Source: VMFP01 sp964630025 (GTDB lineage Bacteria; Patescibacteriota; Andersenbacteria; UBA10190; CAIZMI01). From it: a stretch of DNA of 13,415 nucleotides. A model generated the notes under the pieces. It ran no database searches and was not told the DNA's origin. It was given only the letters and a program-made list of their open reading frames with translations. Positions 6,223 through 12,916 of this stretch are shown one piece after another. The stretch is taken from contig CAZVRG010000025.1 in NCBI GenBank assembly GCA_964630025.1, positions 1 to 13,415 on the forward strand. Direction: 5' to 3'. The position numbers and the translations under genes were made by a program. Numbering within the stretch: position 1 is the stretch's first letter; every line of letters starts with the position of its first letter.

Positions 6223-7215
6223 TTAGAATTTCCCGTCCGGGAAATCCACCGACCACCCGCGGTCTTGCAGTTGTTCCGTGGATAATTCACCCCACGCTTC
6301 TTTGTCGAGAATCACGGTAACGTTCGGATGTTCCTGCACCCACGCGGCCGGGTTCTTCGGTCCCGGTGTGCCGAAAAACATGCGGGAGACTGCCGCCGCC
6401 TTTCCCTTCCCCCATGCGAGGAGCAGCAACTGCTCTGCAGACAAGATGGTAGCAATGCCTTGCGTGATAGCGTACCACGACGGTTCAAGATACGGCATGC
6501 CTGTCTGCGGATCGGGCAAAAAGTCATCCTTGTTTGCGGTGATTGTGCTGGACGCGAGTCGAACAAGCATCACGTTCGTGTCGCGTGCCGCCGCGCCATA
6601 CTCCACAAACCCGATGTGCCCACCGGCTTCAGGGTCATGCTGAATTGCACCGCCGACGCCAATACCAAGGATTTGTAAACGTCCGGGTTCACTACGAATC
6701 CGTTGGTCGTAGAGAATCATCGCCGTCGAAATCTGCATGAGCATCGGATGATGCGTCTGGAAACTGATACGAATTTCTGGCGCGTTCCCGTCTTCTCCCG
6801 GCTCGGTGCGTGCGCTCCATTCGCTCGTATGTTCCGAGAGAATCCGCTCGAGGCGCGCGCTGTTTACCACGCAGTTATTAGCATCGTAGAACGTGCCACG
6901 TGGCACAAAGACGTTGCCGGAGGTAAAACCACCGTAGCCGACGCGGAGGGTGCGCCGCGCCCATTCGTAGTACAGAGGATGTGCGCCGAAATACTCGTCG
7001 AGGAAAAAGATCTTCCGGTTCGTAATGATTGCCTGTTCCTCTGGTGAAAGCGCTTCCCAGATATATTGCCACATCGGGATCGGGCTATTCCCGGTCGCGC
7101 CGCCCAGTGCCGCGTCAGGATACACAGCACAAAATGCCAAGAGTTCATGTGCCGCGATACCAGATCCGCGGTCTTTTGTTGCACAGGTAATAACATGATG
7201 CGAGACGGTCGTCAT
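6223..7215 (-). CDS. NagB-like (glucosamine-6-phosphate deaminase/isomerase superfamily) protein
   Basis: Encodes 330 residues from ATG 7215, chosen over ATG 7221 because GGAG lies eight bases upstream of 7215 and only two upstream of 7221. Landmarks (numbering from 7215): LGGATGNSPIPMW (37-49) is the phosphate-binding loop (LxxATGSTP in NagB), FFLDEYFG (70-77) the FxxDEYxG motif whose Asp73 would be the catalytic base, and SWYAITQGIATILSAEQLLLLAWGKGKA (246-273) with HPNVTVILDKEA (296-307) the C-terminal core. The family interconverts amino- or keto-sugar phosphates. The ring-opening loop, DGHIAFNE in NagB, reads GGHIGFVE (198-205) here: the His and Glu are kept but the Asp is Gly, and an extra AIQHDPE stretch precedes it. 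At 330 residues it is longer than the usual 240-270. Substrate is therefore uncertain. It is the last gene downstream of the phosphatase and propeller genes. Confidence 0.88.
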   Translation of the reverse strand: MTTVSHHVITCATKDRGSGIAAHELLAFCAVYPDAALGGATGNSPIPMWQYIWEALSPEEQAIITNRKIFFLDEYFGAHPLYYEWARRTLRVGYGGFTSGNVFVPRGTFYDANNCVVNSARLERILSEHTSEWSARTEPGEDGNAPEIRISFQTHHPMLMQISTAMILYDQRIRSEPGRLQILGIGVGGAIQHDPEAGGHIGFVEYGAAARDTNVMLVRLASSTITANKDDFLPDPQTGMPYLEPSWYAITQGIATILSAEQLLLLAWGKGKAAAVSRMFFGTPGPKNPAAWVQEHPNVTVILDKEAWGELSTEQLQDRGWSVDFPDGKF

Positions 7216-7254
7216 CGGCATATCTCCATGAAATGGGAAAAGAACCGCGGGCGT

Positions 7255-7284
7255 ACACTACGCCGCAGTGGCGTGTGGCGTCAA
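7255..7284 (-). promoter_or_regulatory. Promoter of the NagB-like gene
   Basis: Minus-strand TTGACG (7279-7284), 18 bp, TAGTGT (7255-7260). I see no terminator between the phosphatase stop codon and this promoter, so read-through from the upstream gene is also likely. Confidence 0.55.
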
Positions 7285-7299
7285 GATTGCGCTTCCTCT

Positions 7300-8019
7300 C
7301 TATTGGGTCACTGCGTGACTCCCCGCCGCGTGCGTATTGGCCCACTCCTGAAGCCACGTGGCTTGCACGAGGCTCACGCCACCCTGAAACGCACGGGATT
7401 CCTGAATTGCGAGATCCATCGGCCATCCCTGCACGGCGTAGCGGTAGAGCGCGGTCATCGTTCCTGTGCGCCCGATGCCGCCGCGGCAATGGATATGCAC
7501 CGGTTGGTTCATGGGAGTAGTAACAAACGCAAGAAATTCCTCCGCTTGGCCCGGCTTCGGCGGGCGGCCATCAACAAGCGGCAGGTGTACATAGGTAAGT
7601 CCCAGATTTGCGAAGCCGGGAAGTTTTGCGTCGTCACCCACCTCGCCGCGTTCGCCGTCTGTCCGGAGACTGATGACCGATTTCCATCCGTGGGACTTCA
7701 GCCACGCAAACTCGGAAATGAGCGGCTGGCCGGACCGTGAGAGAATGCCGCTCACCGGCATCGCGAACGACCAAAAGCCATACGCGTTCGGCGCGTCCTC
7801 CGGAATGTTCTCGCGTACGCCAACGAACGATGCGCGAACGTCTTGCGGCGCGATTGTGGGAAGCGCGAGAACGGTTCCCCCCTTTTCCGGCGCGGTAATG
7901 GGCGCTCCCGTGGTGTTCGTATCGCGGAGAACGGTCGGCGTGCGGAAAAGCGTGAACACAATCCCTGTGCCAAACACAGCGACGGTGCCGAGCGCGAGTG
8001 CGGTCTTCGCAGGTCTCAT
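7300..8019 (-). CDS. Membrane-anchored dual-specificity/tyrosine phosphatase family protein
   Basis: Encodes 239 residues. The signature HCRGGIGRTGT (177-187) is the CX5R phosphate-binding loop of cysteine-dependent phosphatases, with Cys178 as nucleophile and Arg184 as phosphate binder; the preceding HLPLVDGRPP (145-154) supplies the probable general acid Asp150. Residues 6-24 form an uncleaved-looking signal anchor, so the catalytic domain (about 85-230) is probably outside the cytoplasmic membrane. ILSRSGQPLISEFAWLKSHGWKSVISLR (92-119) is the typical DSP/PTP-like opening, seen also in DUF442-type and phytase-like enzymes, so the substrate could be a phosphoprotein, inositol phosphate or lipid phosphate. 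Its ATG overlaps the stop of the upstream propeller gene in an ATGA arrangement, implying translational coupling. Confidence 0.92.
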   Translation of the reverse strand: MRPAKTALALGTVAVFGTGIVFTLFRTPTVLRDTNTTGAPITAPEKGGTVLALPTIAPQDVRASFVGVRENIPEDAPNAYGFWSFAMPVSGILSRSGQPLISEFAWLKSHGWKSVISLRTDGERGEVGDDAKLPGFANLGLTYVHLPLVDGRPPKPGQAEEFLAFVTTPMNQPVHIHCRGGIGRTGTMTALYRYAVQGWPMDLAIQESRAFQGGVSLVQATWLQEWANTHAAGSHAVTQ

Positions 8020-9038
8020 ATGGCGCTAAAGTCAATGGCGAGTGTAGTCGGAAAACCGGCTGCAGCGCCAGCGGCAGGCTTCCCTGCCCCATAGTGCCAG
8101 ACGATGTCTTTTGTCTGTGGGTTCACCTCGATAATCCGGCCGCGGCCCTCGGTAATGAGTACATTGCCGTTGCCAAGTTTTGCCGCATCGGTGGGATAGT
8201 TCAGACGCGATCCGTCCGCGAGTGTCGTGAGCGTCCACACGATTTCTCCTTTTCTGTTGACCTCAAACACTTCATTCTTTTGACGGTCTTCCAAGATGAA
8301 TGTGCCGTCTGCGGTTGGGAACACATGTTGAATCCATTTTGCATCCGGCTTTTCCCACTCCCACAGGATATTCTTCGTTTCGCGGTCCACGAGAATCAAC
8401 TTTTTATCGAGGGTGTCCGTGATGAGAATCTGTTTTCCGCTCTCGATCGGCACTGCGTGTGTCGGTGCGCGCAATAGTCCGGGCCCGCTTCCCATCGTCA
8501 GCGTTTTTCCGTACTGCCAGACAATGTCATTCGTTCGCTGATCCACAATGATCACGCGACGATTATTCCCATCATTGATCAGCACCTCATGGTCGTTCAG
8601 CTTGAACGCTTTATCCGGCTGGTGCAGATAGCCCTTGCTATGCCCTTGGATATCTTTCACCCCGTACTGCCACACGAGTGCGTGTGTTTTCCGATCGAGT
8701 TCTTGTACCATCATGCCTTCGCCGTCCGCGATGATCGGGTTTCCATTCGGCGCGACGGTGACATATTCCACATGCGTGTTGAAGCTGCGCGGCGGCAGCG
8801 GCGCGCTTGCCATGTGCTGATCCCACACACGCTCGCCTGCACGATTCACTGCAAACACGCTGTTGCCGGAAAAGTTCGATACCCAGAGCGTCGTAAAATT
8901 CTCCGCGGTTGTCTTTGACTCCACGCGTTCAACAGACGGAAACGTTACTTCAATCTGCCGGGTACGAAGAAACCATGCACCAGCGCCCGCCATAACAAGA
9001 ACGAGTGCGATAAGGACACGTCGTGATATGCGAGACAT
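8016..9038 (-). CDS. Membrane-anchored beta-propeller protein (PQQ-like/arylsulfotransferase-like repeats)
   Basis: Encodes 340 residues from ATG 9038. Residues 2-7 are basic (SRISRR) and 8-24 hydrophobic, giving a signal anchor; longer in-frame starts up to GTG 9128 run back through the upstream gene's terminator and are rejected. The rest is about six repeats of some 45 residues with the pattern N-G-x-x-L-I-x-D ... x-x-V-D-x-x-T-x-x-I-V-W-x-Y-G, for example at NDIVWQYG, NILWEWEK, GEIVWTLT and DIVWHYGAG. This is the blade pattern of PQQ-like and arylsulfotransferase (ASST)-type propellers. I see no way to confirm ASST catalysis, and a binding or scaffold role outside the membrane is equally possible. 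No strong ribosome site precedes the ATG; TATACA (9053-9058) could be a -10 giving a nearly leaderless mRNA. The gene overlaps the phosphatase gene by 4 bp. Confidence 0.88.
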   Translation of the reverse strand: MSRISRRVLIALVLVMAGAGAWFLRTRQIEVTFPSVERVESKTTAENFTTLWVSNFSGNSVFAVNRAGERVWDQHMASAPLPPRSFNTHVEYVTVAPNGNPIIADGEGMMVQELDRKTHALVWQYGVKDIQGHSKGYLHQPDKAFKLNDHEVLINDGNNRRVIIVDQRTNDIVWQYGKTLTMGSGPGLLRAPTHAVPIESGKQILITDTLDKKLILVDRETKNILWEWEKPDAKWIQHVFPTADGTFILEDRQKNEVFEVNRKGEIVWTLTTLADGSRLNYPTDAAKLGNGNVLITEGRGRIIEVNPQTKDIVWHYGAGKPAAGAAAGFPTTLAIDFSAI

Positions 9039-9077
9039 AGAGTATGTTGGTGTGTATACATCGTAACAAAGAAAGAA

Positions 9078-9105
9078 CCTCGCAGTCACTGTACGGACTG
9101 CGAGG
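9078..9105 (-). terminator. Intrinsic terminator of the 113-residue orphan gene
   Basis: Perfect 10-bp stem CCTCGCAGTC (9078-9087) with GACTGCGAGG (9096-9105), 8-base loop, followed on the minus strand by TTCTTTCTTTGTT. It starts 6 bases after the stop codon. Confidence 0.85.
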
Positions 9106-9111
9106 CGAGAT

Positions 9112-9453
9112 TCATGTGCTCCGGACACCTTGCCCTTGGAGGATGCGCGCGATCTTTCGCGTGATGTCTTCCACGGTCACTGTCGGGCCGATCATCCCAA
9201 GAAGATTTGCCAGGATCTGCTGTCGCTTCTGAAGGGGTATACCAGGACAGCCTTGAACCACGCATACAAGTTCTTCGGGGGTGTGGTACTGCCGTAGTAC
9301 AAGTTCTCCAGCCGCAGTCAGCAGCGTTTTGGGATATGTGGCCATCCATTGCTTGCAGAATGCAGTAATCCGATCCTCATCCCATGCCATGATGTTGTCT
9401 ACATCGGGGAGTGAAAGCATCGTTTTCCAAGCCCACGGGCGCGAGTCCCACAC
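9112..9453 (-). CDS. Hypothetical protein, 113 residues
   Basis: Not recognised. The start is GTG 9453, supported by AAGGAG six bases upstream. The protein is a soluble, mostly helical-looking chain rich in Leu, Ile and Gln, with an early Trp-rich stretch (MWDSRPWAWKTM) and PEELVCVVQGCPGIPLQKRQ near 59-78 carrying two Cys residues five apart. There is no signal peptide or membrane segment. A hairpin terminator follows at once, and the neighbouring gene upstream also ends in a terminator, so it is probably transcribed alone. An imperfect palindrome with GAAC/GTTC core (9499-9517) lies in its leader. I could not assign a convincing promoter. Confidence 0.75.
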   Translation of the reverse strand: MWDSRPWAWKTMLSLPDVDNIMAWDEDRITAFCKQWMATYPKTLLTAAGELVLRQYHTPEELVCVVQGCPGIPLQKRQQILANLLGMIGPTVTVEDITRKIARILQGQGVRST

Positions 9454-9498
9454 AGTGCACTCCTTGTTGTGAACATAGACAGTAGATCGCCATACGAG

Positions 9499-9517
9499 TC
9501 GAAGAACCGTTCCTCGA
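9499..9517. repeat. Imperfect palindrome in the leader of the 113-residue orphan gene
   Basis: TCGAAGAAC and GTTCCTCGA arms (eight of nine positions pair) around a single C. It lies 46-64 bases upstream of the GTG start. It may be a binding site or a leader hairpin. Confidence 0.4.
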
Positions 9518-9563
9518 TTTCCGTTGCGCGTCTAGCATAGATAATCCACAAGAAAAAGAAAAG

Positions 9564-9588
9564 GCCGCGATGCGTCGTGCATTGCGGC
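9564..9588 (-). terminator. Intrinsic terminator of the 102-residue orphan gene
   Basis: Outer GCCGC/GCGGC (9564-9568, 9584-9588) and inner ATGC/GCAT pairs form the stem, with one mismatch between them. On the minus strand it runs into a long pyrimidine tract with TTTT and TTTTT (9551-9562). Confidence 0.75.
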
Positions 9589-9602
9589 AGCTCGATGCCG
9601 GT

Positions 9603-9911
9603 CTAGTTCCACGATGTCTGCTCCGGGGTAAGCCAACTGGTCAGTGTTTCGCGTTCTTGAAACGTGAGATCGATGGAAAGGCTTTCCCTCAAACACCAGC
9701 GGAAGTAGTCTTCGTAGTCATCGCCGAGAAATGCGAGGACGCCGAACAAAACGCTTTTTGCGTTGTCTGGATCGAGGCCATACTGGCGGCATTTCTCTGT
9801 GGCCCGATCAACCTTGCCGCGCCCGTATCGCTCCTTCATCAGCTGGCAGAGTTTTACCGCAAGTTCCGGATCGAGCGTCCTTCGCTGATCGACAAGGGTA
9901 GCAGTTGCCAT
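9603..9911 (-). CDS. Hypothetical protein, 102 residues
   Basis: Not recognised. ATG 9911 is chosen because AGGAG lies six bases upstream; the open frame extends further upstream but only through the divergent dnaB start region. The protein is acidic and soluble, with a Tyr/Asp-rich FLGDDYEDYFRWCLRE stretch (62-77) and a helical N-terminal half containing LCQLMKERYGRGKVDRATEK (22-41). No signal peptide, membrane segment or known motif is visible. It is divergent from dnaB, with 109 bp between the two starts, and ends in its own terminator. Confidence 0.75.
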   Translation of the reverse strand: MATATLVDQRRTLDPELAVKLCQLMKERYGRGKVDRATEKCRQYGLDPDNAKSVLFGVLAFLGDDYEDYFRWCLRESLSIDLTFQERETLTSWLTPEQTSWN

Positions 9912-10020
9912 AGCCGTCTCCTTTCCTGTTGGCGGCGGTCCTGTGATAGAAAACGAACAGGCCAAGAGGGCCATATCCCCCTTCAGGCACTGTGCAGTCC
10001 CCATGGTACACTGGCGGCGC

Positions 10021-11433
10021 ATGGCCGTGAAGTCTGGACCCTCTCTGGATCGTCTTCCCCCGCACAGCGTGGAAGCAGAAGCGTCCGTGTTGGGCGCGTT
10101 GCTTCTGGACCGCGAAGCGATGATCAAAATCGCCGATTTTCTGCGTCCGCAGGATTTCTACTCCCCGGCACATGGGCGCATCTACGAAGCGATGGTGGAA
10201 TTGTTCGAACGACGGGATCCCATTGATGTGCTGTCCGTCACGAATCGCCTCGAGGAGAAAAAAGATCTCGAAGCCGTTGGCGGAGAAACGGCGCTTGCTT
10301 CCCTTGCTGCCTCCGTGCCCACCGCCGGGCACGTGGTGCACTACGCCCGCATCGTACAAAAGAAAGCGACGCTCCGCCGGCTCATCAGCGCCGCAGCGGA
10401 TATTAATGATCTCGGCTTTTCCGAGGAAGATGAAGTCGATCGTGTGCTGGACGAGGCGGAACAAAAACTCTTCGGCGTGTCGCAGCAGCATCTCCACCAA
10501 ACATTTATACCGGTGCGCGAGGTGCTTGCCGATGCATTCCAGCGTATTGATATGTTGCACAAAGGCGGGTCGGCCTATCGCGGCATTCCCGTAGGGTTGA
10601 AGCCCCTCGACGATATTCTTTCCGGTTTCCAGAAGTCCGACCTCGTGATTCTCGCCGCGCGCCCGAGCGTCGGAAAAACCTCGCTCGCGCTCGATATCGC
10701 GCGACACGTTGCCGTACGGGAGAAAGTACCCGTGGGCATTTTCTCCATTGAAATGAGCAAGGAGCAAATCGCCGACCGTCTTATCTGTGCGGAAGCATCT
10801 GTGGATTTGTGGAAGATGCGCACGGGGCGGCTTTCCAGCGACGGGTTCCCGCACGACGACTTCTCGAAGATCAACCACGCGATGGCGGTGCTGGCCGAAG
10901 CGCCGATCTTCATTGATGACTCCGCGAGCAGCAATGTGCTGGAAATTCGCACGCTTGCGCGGCGCCTGCAAGCGGAACACGGCATCGGCTTTCTTGTGCT
11001 GGATTATCTTCAGTTGATGGAAGGTCCGAGCGCCGAACAAGGCCGCGTACAGGAAGTCAGCGTGATTTCCCGCGCCCTCAAAGGACTTGCGCGTGAGTTG
11101 AACATTCCCGTACTCGCGGTTTCCCAGCTTTCCCGCGCAGTCGAAGGCCGCAGTCCACCCATTCCCAAGCTCTCCGACCTTCGTGAGTCAGGCTCGATAG
11201 AGCAAGATGCGGACGTCGTCCTGTTCCTCTATCCGCGCGGGCGGCACGAAAAAACGGCAGAACACCCGAATGTCGTGGATGTGATCATCGCGAAACACCG
11301 AAACGGTCCTGTGGGTATGGTGTCTCTCTTCTTCCATTCCGAAAACGCGTCCTTCACCATGATGGATGTGCAGCACACGGAAGCTCCTGCCCCGATGTCG
11401 GCCTCCGCCCCATCGATGGTTGCAGTGCGATAA
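10021..11433 (+). CDS. dnaB: Replicative DNA helicase DnaB
   Basis: Encodes 470 residues, the normal length. DnaB is the hexameric 5'-3' helicase of the replication fork. The N-terminal domain begins with the typical LPPHSVEAEASVLGALLLD (12-30) and PQDFYSPAHGRIYEAM (43-58). The RecA-like domain has Walker A RPSVGKTS (214-221), the SIEMS segment (242-246), Walker B FLVLDYLQLM (324-333), SQLSRAVEGR (368-377), DLRESGSIEQDADVVLFLYP (386-405) and the arginine-finger region KHRNGPVG (425-432). No intein is present. ATG 10021 matches the family N-terminus, although an in-frame GTG at 9943 exists upstream and the ribosome site before 10021 is weak. Without the block at 11438-11718 its stop codon would lie one base before recR's ATG, suggesting an ancestral dnaB-recR operon. 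Confidence 0.97.
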   Translation: MAVKSGPSLDRLPPHSVEAEASVLGALLLDREAMIKIADFLRPQDFYSPAHGRIYEAMVELFERRDPIDVLSVTNRLEEKKDLEAVGGETALASLAASVPTAGHVVHYARIVQKKATLRRLISAAADINDLGFSEEDEVDRVLDEAEQKLFGVSQQHLHQTFIPVREVLADAFQRIDMLHKGGSAYRGIPVGLKPLDDILSGFQKSDLVILAARPSVGKTSLALDIARHVAVREKVPVGIFSIEMSKEQIADRLICAEASVDLWKMRTGRLSSDGFPHDDFSKINHAMAVLAEAPIFIDDSASSNVLEIRTLARRLQAEHGIGFLVLDYLQLMEGPSAEQGRVQEVSVISRALKGLARELNIPVLAVSQLSRAVEGRSPPIPKLSDLRESGSIEQDADVVLFLYPRGRHEKTAEHPNVVDVIIAKHRNGPVGMVSLFFHSENASFTMMDVQHTEAPAPMSASAPSMVAVR

Positions 11434-11437
11434 TATG

Positions 11438-11718
11438 CCCCGTTAGAAATCTATGTGGTATGTCTATATGCTTCAAAGTCTTAAAGCGAAGAAATGGTAT
11501 ACCGGCTCCACAAAGGATTTGCGAAAAAGAATTTCTCGGCATAATGGTGGGACGAATTTCTCTACAAGGTATGCTGCGCCTTGGAAACTTATTTACTACG
11601 AGGCTAGTCATGTGCGAGAGGATGCTCGCGCACGAGAGAAGTATCTAAAGTCGGGTGTGGGAAAGCGGTATCTCAAGAGTCGCATGAAATTCTTTTTCGC
11701 GGCGGATTTCTAACGGGG
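11438..11718 (+). mobile_element. 281-bp element: 14-bp terminal inverted repeats enclosing one GIY-YIG gene
   Basis: CCCCGTTAGAAATC (11438-11451) and its exact reverse complement GATTTCTAACGGGG (11705-11718) bound the block. Identical TATG tetramers lie immediately outside (11434-11437 and 11719-11722), as expected for a 4-bp target-site duplication. Deleting the block plus one TATG would place dnaB's TAA one base before recR's ATG, a plausible ancestral junction. The coding part is about 44 percent GC by hand count, against about 55-65 percent for neighbours. The gene fills 261 of 281 bp: its ATG is one base inside the left repeat and its stop codon lies within the right one. No transposase is present. 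Transposition is inferred from this structure, not demonstrated. Confidence 0.7.
11453..11713 (+). CDS. Small GIY-YIG nuclease-superfamily protein (UPF0213/YhbQ type)
   Basis: Encodes 86 residues. WYVYMLQS (2-9) carries the GIY-equivalent (VYM) and KKWYTGSTKDLRKRISRHNGG (13-33) the YIG-equivalent (YTG) plus the catalytic Arg position of the first helix. FSTRYAAPWKLIYYEA (36-51) and EDARAREKYLKSGVGKRYLK (56-75) are typical of the short single-domain subfamily, with Glu62 in the position expected for the metal-binding acid. Many members of this subfamily have no proven nuclease activity, and the related YhbQ is poorly understood. It is much lower in GC than dnaB and recR, has no good ribosome site, and sits exactly between inverted repeats, so it was probably acquired together with them. 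Confidence 0.92.
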   Translation: MWYVYMLQSLKAKKWYTGSTKDLRKRISRHNGGTNFSTRYAAPWKLIYYEASHVREDARAREKYLKSGVGKRYLKSRMKFFFAADF

Positions 11719-11719
11719 T

Positions 11720-12403
11720 ATGGCTCTTCCGCTTCTTCCGGAGTCTCTCCGGAATCTCCTGAGCGATTTCGAGCGTTTGCCCGGCGTGGGTGCCAAAAGC
11801 GCCCAACGCATGGTGTTTGCATTGCTGCGTCGGCAGCCGGCAGAGCTTGAGAAATTCGCGCAGGATCTTCTTGCGCTTCGCGCAACCAAAACCTGCCGCA
11901 TCTGCGGGATGCTGGCGGAAACCGATGAGTGCACGATCTGCCGCGATCCGCACCGTCTCACCTCGTTCCTCTGCATTGTGGAAACGCCGCTCGATGTCAT
12001 TGCCCTTGAGCGCACAGGCGAGTATCGCGGACGGTATCACGTGCTCGGCGGCGTCTTGTCCCCGCTGGAACATATCGGCCCGGAACAGCTTGCCATCGCT
12101 TCCTTGCTTCGCCGCGTTCTCGGCGAAGCAACCCCGCGAAGCCCGAAGGGCGAAGTGGGGCCGGCCTCCGCGCATGAGAGCGATGGACCGGTACAGGAAA
12201 TTATTCTCGCGCTGAATCCGAGCACGGAGGGAGAAACGACCGCGCTGTATATCCAAGACTTGCTCAAAGAATTTCCTGGCACGATCACGCGTCTTGCGCG
12301 CGGTCTTCCGACGGGCGCAACGCTCGAATTCGCGGACGACCTGACGCTCGCCCGTGCGATTGCCGAGCGGCGGGAAATTACGCCTGCGCGCGTGTCCCGT
12401 TAG
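11720..12403 (+). CDS. recR: Recombination mediator protein RecR
   Basis: Encodes 227 residues; RecR normally has about 200. With RecO (and RecF) it helps load RecA on single-stranded DNA. The helix-hairpin-helix LPGVGAKSAQRMVF (20-33), the four-cysteine zinc finger (Cys59, 62, 71, 74), the Toprim region LCIVETPLDVIALERTGEYRG (84-104) and ALNPSTEGETTALY (164-177), and the C-terminal RLARGLPTGATLEFADDLTLARA (191-213) are all present. About 22 extra residues (roughly 135-156) lie between IGPEQL and EIILALN, encoded by a palindromic GAAGCCC/GGGCGAAG sequence. Its ATG overlaps the TATG repeat flanking the 281-bp element, and the nearest G-rich stretch is the element's right repeat, only one base before the ATG. 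Translation therefore probably depends on coupling to the GIY-YIG stop codon six bases upstream. Confidence 0.96.
   Translation: MALPLLPESLRNLLSDFERLPGVGAKSAQRMVFALLRRQPAELEKFAQDLLALRATKTCRICGMLAETDECTICRDPHRLTSFLCIVETPLDVIALERTGEYRGRYHVLGGVLSPLEHIGPEQLAIASLLRRVLGEATPRSPKGEVGPASAHESDGPVQEIILALNPSTEGETTALYIQDLLKEFPGTITRLARGLPTGATLEFADDLTLARAIAERREITPARVSR
12132..12160. repeat. Palindromic repeat-like insertion in recR
   Basis: Outer CCCC (12132-12135)/GGGG (12157-12160) and inner GCCC (12141-12144)/GGGC (12148-12151) pair around a GAA centre, with GCGAAG repeated on both sides. It encodes the proline/glycine-rich part of the RecR-specific insertion. Confidence 0.6.
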
Positions 12404-12453
12404 AGATTCCATCTCTACCGGGATGTACCGGAACGGGAAACTGTTTCAAAAAA

Positions 12454-12483
12454 ATAAGCGACTGATCCATTCCAGTCGCTTAT
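12454..12483 (-). terminator. Intrinsic terminator of the 121-residue orphan gene
   Basis: Perfect 11-bp stem ATAAGCGACTG (12454-12464) with CAGTCGCTTAT (12473-12483), 8-base loop, followed on the minus strand by six T residues. It lies in the convergent gap with recR and might also stop recR transcripts, though there is no plus-strand T-run. Confidence 0.88.
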
Positions 12484-12497
12484 GAAAGAGAGCGTTG

Positions 12498-12863
12498 CTA
12501 CTCGGCTTTTGCGCGGGCACGCCGTCGCGCGTAGAGCAGATGCGTGATATTCGCATCGCTTGTGGCGAAGAGCAAATCGATTTCCCACGCGTGCTGCTCA
12601 AAGAGTTGTCGGACGCGATTGAGCGGAGCACCGCGTGCCCACCGTTCGCAGAACAGCTCTATTTCATGCGGATGCAGCCCGCACTTTACTGCGCGAAACG
12701 TCACATGCGCTCCACCGTCATCGTCTAGGATCAGCGCATGAAGCCACGTGCCGAAATCGATAAGCAGTTCTTCGCGCTCATACGCATTGCTGACCCGGAA
12801 TGTTGTCCGTCCGCACGTGTGATCTCCCAAAGAATGGGTGATACTCCCACCGCTGAAGAGCAT
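12498..12863 (-). CDS. Hypothetical protein, 121 residues
   Basis: Not firmly recognised. ATG 12863 is supported by GGAGG seven bases upstream and a good promoter. The N-terminal CGRTTFRVSNAYEREELLIDFGTW (17-40) vaguely recalls the first strands of metallo-beta-lactamase-fold proteins (N-T-x-x-x-V ... LLIDAG), but the HxHxDH metal motif that should follow is absent and the length is far too short. I therefore do not assign the fold. The middle has a Cys-His-rich KCGLHPHEIELFCERW (60-75) and the C-terminus is basic (YARRRARAKAE). No membrane segment is visible. The gene forms a single transcription unit downstream of rplU, where rpmA is found in most bacteria. Confidence 0.78.
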   Translation of the reverse strand: MLFSGGSITHSLGDHTCGRTTFRVSNAYEREELLIDFGTWLHALILDDDGGAHVTFRAVKCGLHPHEIELFCERWARGAPLNRVRQLFEQHAWEIDLLFATSDANITHLLYARRRARAKAE

Positions 12864-12916
12864 CTGTGTCCCTCCTTTCTGTTCTCAAATGAACCTCGTT
12901 CCCTTCGGACGCGGCG

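Noticed and set aside
9808..11040. 410-codon open frame on the minus strand opposite dnaB
   Set aside because: It lies antisense to the clearly conserved dnaB reading frame; its peptide is His/Arg-rich with no domain, a typical shadow in GC-rich DNA.
11645..12412. 255-codon minus-strand frame opposite recR
   Set aside because: Antisense to RecR motifs and to the end of the GIY-YIG gene; composition typical of a shadow.
12498..12863. Reading the 121-residue orphan as a metallo-beta-lactamase
   Set aside because: Only the first strands look alike; the HxHxDH motif and most of the fold are missing.
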